From assembly GCA_944391485.1 (NCBI GenBank), contig CALXTQ010000006.1, positions 62,001 through 126,000 on the forward strand: a stretch of 64,000 nt of DNA, given 5' to 3'. Position 1 is the stretch's first letter. Each line of letters begins with the position of its first letter. The notes beneath the pieces were generated by a model, which worked only from the letters and a program-made list of their open reading frames with translations, did no database searches and was not told the DNA's origin. Below are positions 10,859 to 19,513 of this stretch, in pieces. This DNA comes from an uncultured Alphaproteobacteria bacterium (GTDB lineage Bacteria > Pseudomonadota > Alphaproteobacteria > RF32 > CAG-239). Made by a program: the position numbers and the translations under genes.

Positions 10859-11515
10859 TTATTTAAATGACGGTTCAATGTGAATGACAACCCTGCGGTT
10901 CTTGATTCGGTTTTGCGGGATCGGTTCGCCGAACGCATCGCGATTGGGATATTTGGGGGATACGTCAAATAATCCTGTTGCGCGGAGGCGGACTCTTTCA
11001 ATGCCCCGTTCCTCCAGAAAACGGGTGACGGCAGAAGCGCGGGCGGATGAAAGCTCCCAGTTTGATGGATACTTTTCATTGCTGAATTTTTCGTCGCTGG
11101 TGTGCCCTTCAATACTGAAATTGAAGGCTTTGTAACGATCAGACATCAGAGTGGCTGCAATCCTTTTCAGGGCGGGCAGCGCTTCTTCCTTGATGTCGGC
11201 AGAACCGCGGTTGAAAATCATATCACCGCCAAATTCCAAAACAATACCCTGCGTATCACTGCCCAACGAAACTTTTTCTTCTATTTCCATGGACTGAATG
11301 TCATCGGTTAACTCGCTCATCATCATTTCTATCGGGCGCGGCGCGCTTCTTTTGCTGATGCCTTCGCTTAAGCCTGCGCTGATCTGTTCAAATTTGGCCA
11401 CATCCGGTTTTGAAACGGAAAGCATCATGACGAAAAAGCATAAAAGCAGGGTAACCATGTCGCCGTAAGTCGACATCCAATCTTCGTCAATTTTTTCTTC
11501 CGGTTTTTTCTGCAT
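10859..11515 (-). CDS. motB: Flagellar motor stator protein MotB
   Basis: 218 aa. A short cytoplasmic N-terminus leads into one transmembrane helix, WMSTYGDMVTLLLCFFVMML, whose Asp19 matches the ion-carrying aspartate of MotB. An OmpA-like peptidoglycan-binding domain follows from about residue 90 (FSIEGHTSD, SSARASAVTRFL, NRRVVIHIE). It anchors the stator to the wall and forms the ion channel with MotA. It starts three bases after the motA stop, so the two are one operon. It is shorter than many MotB proteins (about 300 aa) because the linker and tail are compact. Confidence 0.92.
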   Translation of the reverse strand: MQKKPEEKIDEDWMSTYGDMVTLLLCFFVMMLSVSKPDVAKFEQISAGLSEGISKRSAPRPIEMMMSELTDDIQSMEIEEKVSLGSDTQGIVLEFGGDMIFNRGSADIKEEALPALKRIAATLMSDRYKAFNFSIEGHTSDEKFSNEKYPSNWELSSARASAVTRFLEERGIERVRLRATGLFDVSPKYPNRDAFGEPIPQNRIKNRRVVIHIEPSFK

Positions 11516-11518
11516 TTT

Positions 11519-12343
11519 TTACCCCTGGTTGTCTGAAGAGGGAACGCTGTTCAAATCTCTGTCGATGGAGAACTGCTCGCTGACATCGACAAAGGAGTTG
11601 ATCTTGTCCTGAATATAGCGGGGACTCTTTCTTTCCGCCAGAAGGACCAGACCTTCGCTCTGAAGAAGATATTTGAAAATGCTGACGTCGTTGCGTACGG
11701 ACATTTTTGTTGCCAGCGGAATGAAGATGACGCGGGCAAGAATAATACCGTAAAATGTGGTTACGAGAGCAACGGCCATACTCGGGCCGATAGCCGACGG
11801 GTCGCCGCCCATGTTGCCCAGCATGATAATCAGGCCGATAAGCGTGCCGAGCATACCGAATGCCGGAGCGTCGCCGCCCATCTTTTTCAGGGCGTCAGTC
11901 TGACGCCGGTCTCTTTCAACCTGAGATTCAATCATATGGTCGAGAATCTGCTTAATTTCGGCTCCAGTGTATCCGGTTACGACCAGATCAGCGCCATAGG
12001 CCAGAAACGGATTATCCTCGCGCAGATTGTCGGTGATTTCGTTTTCGAGGCCCTGCAGACCATTTTTCTGAATAATGTAAGCCCAGCGGACAATACGGCC
12101 GATTTCGTCTTTTAGTGAGGCGTTGGAATCGCGGTGCTCCTTAAAGGCTTTTCCCATCAGGGCGATTGCCTGCAGAGCGTTTTTGGTCTCATAAGAAATA
12201 AACAAAGTAACGAAAGTACCGCCGACTACGATGATCAGGCTCGGCACGTCAATGAATGCCAGAGGACGGTCTGTCGCAGATACGATAGAGCCGATAACAA
12301 CGCAGATTCCGGCGATAAAAGCAAATAAAGTTCCTTTTGACAT
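11519..12343 (-). CDS. motA: Flagellar motor stator protein MotA (PomA-like subgroup)
   Basis: 274 aa with four hydrophobic segments, two near the N-terminus and two in the region AFGMLGTLIGLIIMLGNM and AVALVTTFYGIILARVIFIPLA. The large cytoplasmic loop between spans two and three carries the charged residues that contact FliG. The sequence of spans three and four resembles the PomA/MotP type. Whether the motor uses protons or sodium cannot be settled here. The start has AAGGA eleven bases upstream. It precedes motB and follows gcrA on the same strand with a 65-bp gap. Confidence 0.92.
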   Translation of the reverse strand: MSKGTLFAFIAGICVVIGSIVSATDRPLAFIDVPSLIIVVGGTFVTLFISYETKNALQAIALMGKAFKEHRDSNASLKDEIGRIVRWAYIIQKNGLQGLENEITDNLREDNPFLAYGADLVVTGYTGAEIKQILDHMIESQVERDRRQTDALKKMGGDAPAFGMLGTLIGLIIMLGNMGGDPSAIGPSMAVALVTTFYGIILARVIFIPLATKMSVRNDVSIFKYLLQSEGLVLLAERKSPRYIQDKINSFVDVSEQFSIDRDLNSVPSSDNQG

Positions 12344-12408
12344 CAGGTTTCAGTCCTTGTAATAATTTATGAGCAATTTAATAATAAGCCGTTATTTTTA
12401 ATAATCAG

Positions 12409-12900
12409 TTATTTTTTATTGGTTTTGACATATGCGATATTGGCGTGTTCCTCGCAGTATGTCTGTCCGATTTTAACTTTTTTGCCGCAGAAATGAAAAT
12501 TTTCGTCTTTGGGGTCGCCGAGCGGCCAGCGGCAGGTATGATTGTCCAAATCCGTCAACATGGTTTTGCCGCTTTTTCCGCGTTCTTCGGCGGTCGGGCA
12601 GAAGCTCCTGCTTTCCTGTTTGGCGGCGGTATTTTCCTTAACTGCCGTTTTTGCCTCCGGCTCGGGTGCGGGCGCGCTTTTTGCCGCTTTTTTTTCCTCT
12701 TTGGGTTTCTGAGGCTGGGCGGAAACGCCGTCTTCTTCTTTTTTCTTTATCGGGGAGGGGCGGCCCGACAGATTAAGACGATGCACCTTGCCGACGATGG
12801 AGTTTTTTGAGACTCCGAGGCGTTTGCCGATTTCGCCGGTTGTTAAGCCTTCATGCCACATTCTTTTCAGGTCTTCGACCATTTCGTCTGTCCATGCCAT
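12409..12900 (-). CDS. gcrA: Cell-cycle regulator GcrA
   Basis: 163 aa. The N-terminal helix-turn-helix begins MAWTDEMVEDLKRMW and continues through GEIGKRLGVSKNSIVGKVHRL, the family signature. A Lys-, Ala- and Glu-rich linker follows, and the C-terminus has TMLTDLDNHTCRWPLGDP, FHFCG and YCEEHANIAY. In Caulobacter, GcrA binds the housekeeping sigma factor and activates promoters whose GANTC sites are methylated by CcrM. The start chosen has AAGGGAG nine bases upstream; an earlier in-frame ATG does not. Its place next to motAB fits the link between cell cycle and motility in this class, though co-transcription is not proven. Confidence 0.93.
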   Translation of the reverse strand: MAWTDEMVEDLKRMWHEGLTTGEIGKRLGVSKNSIVGKVHRLNLSGRPSPIKKKEEDGVSAQPQKPKEEKKAAKSAPAPEPEAKTAVKENTAAKQESRSFCPTAEERGKSGKTMLTDLDNHTCRWPLGDPKDENFHFCGKKVKIGQTYCEEHANIAYVKTNKK

Positions 12901-13051
12901 GTTATGTCTCCCTTGTTGTCTAAATGTTTTCCTGCCTAGCAAGATATTATGGGAATATTTCTTCCGAGTCTAGTTTTATTAGCAAATTATTACTTTTTTT
13001 TTAAGATTTTACATATTATATTTGCCTTAACTTTAATTTAAGGGGGGTAGG

Positions 13052-14494
13052 ATGAACAGCAGATATTCAAAAATTTTATTAACGTTCGGGCTGCTTTTTC
13101 CTTTTTCGGCTTATTCCGCCGATAAGGAAATTGTATTGGATAACGCGGATTCTGTGGAGATGGAAATTAGTATCTACAACAATAGTTTAGGTTTTGTCCG
13201 CGATACGAGAGAGGCCGGCCTGGAGGCCGGATATAATTCGGTCGCTTTTGCCGGTGTGGCCAGCCAGATTAAGCCGGAAACGGTTATGGTCGAAACTCCG
13301 GGCGCGGAGATTGTCGAGCAGAATTACAACTACAATCTACTGACGCCTGTTAACATTGTCAACGAATCTGTCGGCCAGACCGTAAAAACCGCGGTCTATA
13401 ACGAAGCGACCGGCCAGACCGTTTTTGACAGCGCCAAAATAATCGACAGCAATTACGGCAATCCCGTTTTGCAGTTCAGTTACGGTATCGAAACGCATTT
13501 TCCGGGCCGGCTGATTTTTGACAAGCTTCCCGAAAATCTGGTTTCAAAACCGACTCTGGAGGTTCGTCTCAACAATAAAGATGCGGGCAGGAAAAAAATA
13601 GAGCTCGCTTATCTGACCAACGGCATCAGCTGGAAGGCCGATTATGTCGCGGAAATTAAGTCGGCGGGCGTGCTGGATCTGAACGGCTGGATTACGCTGA
13701 GTAATGATTCCGGTGCCGATTACAAAAATGCTTCCGTTCAGCTGATTGCGGGCAATGTCAATCAGGTCAGCGAAGCTGCTCCCGTCCGTCCGCTGATGCT
13801 TGCGCGGGCTATGAAGGCGAATGCGGAATCCGCTTCCATGGATGCTGCGGGAGGCGCTTATCCCGCCAACGAGGCGTTTGCCGACTATTATCTCTATACG
13901 CTGCCGGTAAAGACGACGATTAAAAACCAGCAGTCCAAACAGGTCAGCCTGTTTGTCAGAAACGGGGTTCGTTTTGAAAAAGAATACAGAATGATTTCGC
14001 CGCTGTATGTGGGCATCAATGTTAGCGAAAACGAGTTTCAGAAACAAAATCCGCAGGTTGTCTTCAAGCTGGACAATGCCGCGGCTTCCGGTCTGGGGCT
14101 GCCGATGCCGCAGGGGGTTATCCGCTTTTATGAAAAAGACAGCGGCAGCAATCTCCAGTTTATCGGGGAAAGCAACATTCCCCAGCTGGCGGACGGCGAA
14201 AAAGCTGATCTGATGTTGGGCAAGGCGTTTGATATCTTTGCCAAGGGACGGGTCCTGAATGTTAACAAGGTTTCCAAGGATATCTTCGAAGCGGATGTCG
14301 AAGTGGCGTTTAACAATGCGAAAACTGAAGAGGCCGTCGTTAATTTTGAACAGAACTTCAACAACAACTGGGAAATATTGTCTGAAAGCCAGAAAAGCGA
14401 AAGAAAAAACGCGAATACGGCAAAATGGCAGCTTAAACTGCCGGCGAAAGGCGCATTTTCCCTGACATATAAGGTCAGAATTACACGCAAATGA
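13052..14494 (+). CDS. Secreted DUF4139-type protein
   Basis: 480 aa with a cleavable signal peptide ending near AYS-AD (residue 22). The body matches the DUF4139 pattern: an N-terminal beta-rich part, then LAYLTNGISWKADYVAEI, LNGWITLSNDSGADYKNASVQLIAG and a late beta domain with VNKVSKDIFEADVEVAFNN. Proteins of this type are exported and of unknown biochemical role. A very strong ribosome site (AAGGGGGGTAGG) precedes the start. The stop overlaps the next gene by four bases (ATGA), so the two form an operon and may act together at the envelope. Confidence 0.75.
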   Translation: MNSRYSKILLTFGLLFPFSAYSADKEIVLDNADSVEMEISIYNNSLGFVRDTREAGLEAGYNSVAFAGVASQIKPETVMVETPGAEIVEQNYNYNLLTPVNIVNESVGQTVKTAVYNEATGQTVFDSAKIIDSNYGNPVLQFSYGIETHFPGRLIFDKLPENLVSKPTLEVRLNNKDAGRKKIELAYLTNGISWKADYVAEIKSAGVLDLNGWITLSNDSGADYKNASVQLIAGNVNQVSEAAPVRPLMLARAMKANAESASMDAAGGAYPANEAFADYYLYTLPVKTTIKNQQSKQVSLFVRNGVRFEKEYRMISPLYVGINVSENEFQKQNPQVVFKLDNAAASGLGLPMPQGVIRFYEKDSGSNLQFIGESNIPQLADGEKADLMLGKAFDIFAKGRVLNVNKVSKDIFEADVEVAFNNAKTEEAVVNFEQNFNNNWEILSESQKSERKNANTAKWQLKLPAKGAFSLTYKVRITRK

Positions 14495-15726
14495 GACTGC
14501 TTTTGCTCATAGCTTTTCTGTCGGGGCTGGCCGGAAACGTTCTGGCCGCCGCGCAGGATTACGCCAAATATTTTGAGGTCAATCTTGATGAGAAGTTTCC
14601 GAGTTATGAGGCTTTGAGCAAAAAGTATCTGGAAGGCCGGAAAATCGTTGACCGCGGATATGATTACCATTGGAAAATGGAAGACGCGTTCAACAGGGTT
14701 TTCCGGCTGACTATTTCGTCTTACGGCGGCACGGACAAGCGTCTGAAGGCAGAGAACGAGGAAGAACTCCTTCAGATGCTGCGGCTGATGCCTCCGGAGA
14801 CTTATCAGTATATTGGGCCGTATCTGCACACGGTTCCCAATATTTCGGAGAAAGTTCTGAATATGCCGGGAATCAGGGAAACAAAAAACAAGTTTCCGTC
14901 AAGAATCGCGCCGGAACTGGCCGATGTGGAGGATTTGGAATTTCTTTCTCCTTATTTGTATTATGTTTTGATGCCCGAGGCCTGGCCAAGCTACCGCCAG
15001 CGTCAGGAGAAACCAAGGAAACGTCCGGCAGCACCGGTAAAGGTAGTGCATGATCCGGCATTTTTTGCAAAGTTGAAAAAAATTGTGCCCGAAGAGGATT
15101 TTTATCCCGACGCCCCGAAAGAAACGAAACTCGGCATGAGCGATCTGCGGACCGTCGAGCCGGATAAGAACTCTTTGCTGACGTCGGCAGACGTCAAGGC
15201 CTTTATCAATACGCTCGACGGTGTGGAAGCTTTCGGCAAAGAACATCTTTATCAGATTTACAACGCGTCCTTTATTCTGGACGAATGGGAAAAAGAACGG
15301 GGAGAGGCTCTGCCGGTCAATGCCCTGAAAGACAGCGTCAATCCGTGTCAGCGTCTGGTTCAGAAAATTCGCGTGGCCGGTTTGGAGAGAGAATTTACGA
15401 AAACTGTCGTCGGAGAAGGGTTTGACGCCAAAGGCTGGGCTTATACCTGTGACAAGACCATAAAGGCTTACCGCATGTCGATGCTGACGAGAAGCGCAAT
15501 GGTCAGCATCATGCTGTATAAAAAAGGCATTTATGACAGTTATACGGATTCACTGGGGCCAAAAACTGCCGAGATGCAGTATTCCGCTATGCAGAGCGTG
15601 ATCGAAATGTATAAGGCTCCGCGTCGGGACGTTGAAGAGGTTCGCAAAAACCGCACCGCTCTCAGGAATAAATTAAACAGTATTAACAATTATTTAGTCG
15701 GATCTCCGATTGTCATTTTAAAATAA
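14491..15726 (+). CDS. Secreted unknown protein, 411 aa
   Basis: A signal peptide (MRLLLLIAFLSGLAGNVLA) predicts export. The mature part is helical and charged, with two cysteines (in NPCQRL and YTCDKT) that could form a disulphide. Its ATG overlaps the stop of the DUF4139-type gene, so it is translationally coupled to it. No family recognised. The coupling suggests a partner of the DUF4139-type protein in the periplasm, which is inference only. Confidence 0.7.
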   Translation: MRLLLLIAFLSGLAGNVLAAAQDYAKYFEVNLDEKFPSYEALSKKYLEGRKIVDRGYDYHWKMEDAFNRVFRLTISSYGGTDKRLKAENEEELLQMLRLMPPETYQYIGPYLHTVPNISEKVLNMPGIRETKNKFPSRIAPELADVEDLEFLSPYLYYVLMPEAWPSYRQRQEKPRKRPAAPVKVVHDPAFFAKLKKIVPEEDFYPDAPKETKLGMSDLRTVEPDKNSLLTSADVKAFINTLDGVEAFGKEHLYQIYNASFILDEWEKERGEALPVNALKDSVNPCQRLVQKIRVAGLEREFTKTVVGEGFDAKGWAYTCDKTIKAYRMSMLTRSAMVSIMLYKKGIYDSYTDSLGPKTAEMQYSAMQSVIEMYKAPRRDVEEVRKNRTALRNKLNSINNYLVGSPIVILK

Positions 15727-15793
15727 GCGGTTTTCATATTGTGAAAATTGGTTTATGCTGGAGCCGTTTTTTCAAAATTAAGGACTAAGGAAC

Positions 15794-17197
15794 ATGGACT
15801 GCAATATTTTGGATACGGCGTTCGGAAAAGGAAAAAAACTGGTTGTTCTGGGAGGCGGCGAAAGCGGCGCGGGAGCAGCTCTTCTCGGTAAAAAACTAGG
15901 ATACGAGGTTTTTCTTTCCGACCGCGGAATCCTGAATGACAAATACAAGCGGATTTTGATGGATGAAAAGATTGCCTTTGAGGAAGGCGGCCACAGTCCG
16001 GATAAGATTTATGCGGCTGATCTGGCGGTCAAAAGTCCGGGGATTCCCGAGGATGCCGAACCGGTTGTCAATCTCAGAAAAAAAGGAATTGAGGTTATTT
16101 CCGAAATTGAGTTTGCAGGGCGTCATTCGCGCGCGAAAATGTGCTGTATTACCGGCAGCAACGGCAAAACGACGACAACGCTGCTGACGCATTATATTCT
16201 GACCCGAGCCGGCGTAGATGCCGGTCTGGCGGGAAATGTCGGCAAATCGCTGGCCGCTCAGGTGGCGGAGAACGCTCATTCCGTTTATGTTGTCGAACTA
16301 TCCAGTTTTCAGCTGGACGATATGTTTGACTTTCGGGCGGATGTGGCCGTTCTGACCAATATTACACCGGATCATCTGGACCGTTATGAGCATAAGTATG
16401 AAAATTACATCAATGCCAAATTCCGCATTCTGCAGAATATGACCGCGGAAAATCTGTTTATTTACGGCTGGGACAGCCCCGATGTTACGGCGAAAATCAA
16501 AACGATCGATGTCGTTCCGGAAACCGCGCCGTTTACTTATTCTGCGGATGAAAGCTGCGCCGCGCGAATGGACGAAAATATGCTTGAAGTCCGGCTGGAC
16601 GGCCGTATTTTCCGGATTGATGCCGATGAAATCAGCATCAAGGGACGGCATAATGTCTATAATGCCATGTGCGCCGTTCTGATATGCCTGCGTCTGGGAC
16701 TGAGCAACGAGCAGATTGCCGATGGGCTGCGGACTTTCCCGCAGGTGGAACACCGTCTGGAAAAATTTTTGACCTGCGACGGAGTGTCATATATTAATGA
16801 CTCTAAAGCCACCAACGTTGATTCCGCCTGGTATGCTCTGGACAGCATGAAAACGCCGGTGGTCTGGATTGCGGGCGGAAAAGACAAAGGAAACGATTAC
16901 AGCGTTTTGTTCGATCTGGTCGGCAGAAAGGTTAAGGCTCTGGTCTGCATGGGCGTGGATAACCAAAAACTGATTGATAATTTCAAAAGTATGTGTAAAA
17001 TCGCCGACACTCATTCTCTGGAAGAGGCGGTCAGGGCCGCGAGGACTTTCGCCGAACCGGGGGATACAGTTCTGCTGTCTCCGTGCTGCGCCAGCTTTGA
17101 TTTGTTTAAGAGCTACGAGCATCGCGGCGAGATGTTTAAGCAGGAAGTGAGAAAACAGTGCCTGGGTAAAAATATGGAAAATCAGGCAGCTATTTAG
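15794..17197 (+). CDS. murD: UDP-N-acetylmuramoylalanine--D-glutamate ligase
   Basis: 467 aa, normal length. It adds D-glutamate to UDP-MurNAc-L-Ala in the cytoplasm during peptidoglycan synthesis. The N-terminal Rossmann-like UDP-binding domain begins VVLGGGESGAG; the central ATP-binding domain has GSNGKTTTT (residues 121-129) and NITPDHLDRY; the C-terminal domain has HRLEKF, YINDSKATN and AGGKDKG. AAGGAAC lies close to the ATG. murC follows after 15 bp. The usual neighbours mraY, ftsW and murG are absent. Confidence 0.95.
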   Translation: MDCNILDTAFGKGKKLVVLGGGESGAGAALLGKKLGYEVFLSDRGILNDKYKRILMDEKIAFEEGGHSPDKIYAADLAVKSPGIPEDAEPVVNLRKKGIEVISEIEFAGRHSRAKMCCITGSNGKTTTTLLTHYILTRAGVDAGLAGNVGKSLAAQVAENAHSVYVVELSSFQLDDMFDFRADVAVLTNITPDHLDRYEHKYENYINAKFRILQNMTAENLFIYGWDSPDVTAKIKTIDVVPETAPFTYSADESCAARMDENMLEVRLDGRIFRIDADEISIKGRHNVYNAMCAVLICLRLGLSNEQIADGLRTFPQVEHRLEKFLTCDGVSYINDSKATNVDSAWYALDSMKTPVVWIAGGKDKGNDYSVLFDLVGRKVKALVCMGVDNQKLIDNFKSMCKIADTHSLEEAVRAARTFAEPGDTVLLSPCCASFDLFKSYEHRGEMFKQEVRKQCLGKNMENQAAI

Positions 17198-17212
17198 GAA
17201 CGTGAAAAGACT

Positions 17213-18580
17213 ATGGACTTGAATAATATTAAAAACGTATATTTTGTCGGTATCGGCGGCATAGGCATGAGCGCTCTGGCTCGCTATTTTAAAGCCAACG
17301 GCTGTCTGGTTGCCGGATATGACCGCACGCCGAGCCCCCTGACCGAAAAAATGGCCAAGGAAGAAGGGATTGACATCAACTATTCTGATGAGGCATCCGT
17401 CATTCCCGAGGCTTTTCGCCGGCCGGAAGACACGCTGGCCATCTATACGCCCGCTGTGCCGCAAGATCATCCTCAGCTGGAGTTTTTGCGACGCGCCGGA
17501 TTTGTTCTTCATAAAAGGGCGGAGGTTCTCGGCCTTCTGTCCCGCGCCGGCAAAGCGCTGTGTATTGCCGGGACGCACGGCAAAACGACCTGCACCACGA
17601 TGCTCGCCTATCTTCTCAGAAATTCTTCCGTGGGCTGCAATGCTTTTCTGGGCGGAATTTCGGCCAATTTCGGAACGAATCTTCTGATAGACAGAAACTC
17701 GCCGTATATTGTGATTGAAGCGGATGAATTTGACCGGTCTTTTCTGCACCTCAATCCCGAAATGGCGGTTATTACGGCAATGGATAACGACCATATGGAT
17801 ATTTACAAGAACCGCGGCAATCTGTTGGAAGCCTTTGAAAAATTTGCCGCCAATGTCAATAAAGGCGGCCTGTTGGTTCTCAAGGATGGTCTGCGCCTTG
17901 AAAATCGCACCGTTTCCGGGTATTACGCCGTCGGGAAGAAGACGGATTATTATGTCGATAACCTGCGTCCGGACAACGGCTGCTATATTTTCGACTATCA
18001 CGGTAAAAAAGGCGACATAAGGGATATTAAGCTCGGCATTCCCGGCCGGCTGAACGTCGAAAACGCCACGGCGGCGATTACGCTGGCTCTTGAGGCGGGC
18101 GCCACGGCGGATGAAATCAGAAAATCGCTTCCCGGCTTCAGGGGTGTGGCGCGGCGCTTCAACATTCATGTCAATAACGGAAAGGTTATGTATATTGACG
18201 ATTACGCGCATCATCCGCGCGAGATTGAAGCGACCTTGAAATCGGTTCGGGAAATCTGGCCTGATAAGAAACTGAAGGTTATTTTTCAGCCGCATCTGTA
18301 TTCGCGGACAAATGACTTTTACAAAGAGTTCGGAAAAAGTCTGAGTCTGGCGGACGAAGTGGAGCTTCTGGATATTTATCCGGCGCGTGAAAAGCCTATT
18401 CCGGGCGTAACGTCGCAGCTGGTTCTGGACAATATTTCCGTTAAGTCGCGTCTTGTGTCAAAAGAGAAGGTTTTGGACGAGATGAGCGAACCGCAGGAGG
18501 GAATTATCATGACCGTGGGAGCCGGAGATATAGACCGTTTGATTCCCGAAATCAAAACCCGCCTGTTAAAAGCAGGATAA
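17213..18580 (+). CDS. murC: UDP-N-acetylmuramate--L-alanine ligase
   Basis: 455 aa, normal length. It attaches L-alanine to UDP-MurNAc, the first step of the stem peptide. Motifs are FVGIGGIGMSALA at the N-terminus, AGTHGKTTCTT (residues 119-129) for ATP, EADEFDRSF and the AMDNDHMD loop, then FRGVARRFN and YIDDYAHHP in the central and C-terminal part. It is co-transcribed with murD. The pair lies outside a full dcw cluster, so the other wall genes must be elsewhere. Confidence 0.95.
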   Translation: MDLNNIKNVYFVGIGGIGMSALARYFKANGCLVAGYDRTPSPLTEKMAKEEGIDINYSDEASVIPEAFRRPEDTLAIYTPAVPQDHPQLEFLRRAGFVLHKRAEVLGLLSRAGKALCIAGTHGKTTCTTMLAYLLRNSSVGCNAFLGGISANFGTNLLIDRNSPYIVIEADEFDRSFLHLNPEMAVITAMDNDHMDIYKNRGNLLEAFEKFAANVNKGGLLVLKDGLRLENRTVSGYYAVGKKTDYYVDNLRPDNGCYIFDYHGKKGDIRDIKLGIPGRLNVENATAAITLALEAGATADEIRKSLPGFRGVARRFNIHVNNGKVMYIDDYAHHPREIEATLKSVREIWPDKKLKVIFQPHLYSRTNDFYKEFGKSLSLADEVELLDIYPAREKPIPGVTSQLVLDNISVKSRLVSKEKVLDEMSEPQEGIIMTVGAGDIDRLIPEIKTRLLKAG

Positions 18581-18640
18581 CCAAAGGATTTCCGGGCGCG
18601 CGCGGCGGTTTCTGTCGGGTATAAAGATTCTGAAAAAATT

Positions 18641-18669
18641 CCGGCAGACGTTTTTCCTGCGTCTGCCGG
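18641..18669. other. Strong GC-rich hairpin without T tract
   Basis: A perfect ten-bp stem, CCGGCAGACG against CGTCTGCCGG, with a nine-base loop, 60 bp after murC. Without a T run it is not a classical terminator. It may protect the murC 3' end or mark a repeated palindrome. Confidence 0.6.
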
Positions 18670-18754
18670 CGGAGGCTTCGTCTTCAGAGAGCCGCGCGAA
18701 TGCCGTTCGGGGCCGTGGTTTGTATTGTTTGTCGTCGTTTTTGCAATTTTGCTA

Positions 18755-18783
18755 TTGCATTTCGCGAAGAGAATCTGTATAAA
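18755..18783 (+). promoter_or_regulatory. Promoter of rpoZ
   Basis: TTGCAT, 17 bp, TATAAA, followed by GCATGT. The arrangement closely resembles the rpmI promoter in this window (TTGCAA, 17 bp, TATAAA, GCATTT). Confidence 0.65.
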
Positions 18784-18835
18784 GCATGTAATTGATCTGA
18801 AAACCAGTTTTTAATTTTATAAGGTATAAACAAAA

Positions 18836-19321
18836 ATGGCACGTGTTACAGTTGAAGATTGCGTCGATAAAATTCCGAACCGTTATGAGCTTCTGATGGT
18901 TGCGGCTCAGAGGGCGAAAGACATCAGCAGCGGCGCTCCGATTACCGTTGCCAGGGATAATGACAAAAATCCGGTTATTGCCCTGCGTGAAATTGCCGAT
19001 GAAACGGTCAGCATTGAGGAACTGCAGAAATCTCTGGTAATGGGGCTGCAGAAATATGTCGAAGTCGAGGAACCCGAAGAGGAAGAGCTTGAAATTCTGG
19101 CCGCTGAAAAAGAGCTTGCCGATCTGGACGACCAGTTTTCCGGTCTGCTGCTTGACAATGAAATGGGCGACGGCATGCAGATTCGTGATGATGACGATGC
19201 TCTGGATCTGGATGCGGCCGACGCCGATTCCGATGTTTCTCTGGATGATGATGCCGCTTTGGACGACGCGCTGGATCTCGGCGACGATCTGGGCGATGAT
19301 TTTGACGACGTCGAAGAATAA
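18836..19321 (+). CDS. rpoZ: RNA polymerase omega subunit with long acidic tail
   Basis: 161 aa. The first 70 residues are classical omega: [44 protein letters not shown]. Omega binds the beta' subunit and helps assemble RNA polymerase. After residue 75 comes an extension made mostly of Glu, Asp, Ala and Leu, ending in repeated [13 protein letters not shown]-like stretches. Omega is usually about 70-130 aa, so the tail is unusually long and acidic. It has its own promoter and a long terminator hairpin, then rsh, an arrangement common in proteobacteria. Confidence 0.92.
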   Translation: MARVTVEDCVDKIPNRYELLMVAAQRAKDISSGAPITVARDNDKNPVIALREIADETVSIEELQKSLVMGLQKYVEVEEPEEEELEILAAEKELADLDDQFSGLLLDNEMGDGMQIRDDDDALDLDAADADSDVSLDDDAALDDALDLGDDLGDDFDDVEE

Positions 19322-19350
19322 GACATCCGCGGGATAAAAATATCTGCCAT

Positions 19351-19430
19351 AAGGCGCGTTTCCGCTCTTGTAATTTTTGTATGCTTAAATATACTAAAAA
19401 TTCGGAGCCCGGAAAGCGCCTTATTTTTTG
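19351..19430 (+). terminator. Very long hairpin terminator after rpoZ
   Basis: The outer stem AAGGCGC pairs with GCGCCTT, continues through TTTCCG/CGGAAA and CTC/GAG, and an inner stem AATTTTTGTAT pairs with ATACTAAAAATT. The whole folds into an interrupted hairpin of about 72 nt followed by ATTTTTT. It is longer than a normal terminator, so it could also be a processed small RNA. Confidence 0.65.
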
Positions 19431-19513
19431 TTGAGGTTAATTTTTAACTATTTATTCAACACCGGGCCGGTATACTGTAAAAAATTTAACTTTGTATTAT
19501 AACCGGAAGCCTG

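Noticed and set aside
16787-18295. 502-codon frame antisense to murC
   Set aside because: The plus-strand frame carries clear MurD and MurC motifs; the antisense reading has no family features and follows from codon bias. The same applies to long frames antisense to pheT (35744-37237), nifJ (3314-4246) and lolD (31705-33153).
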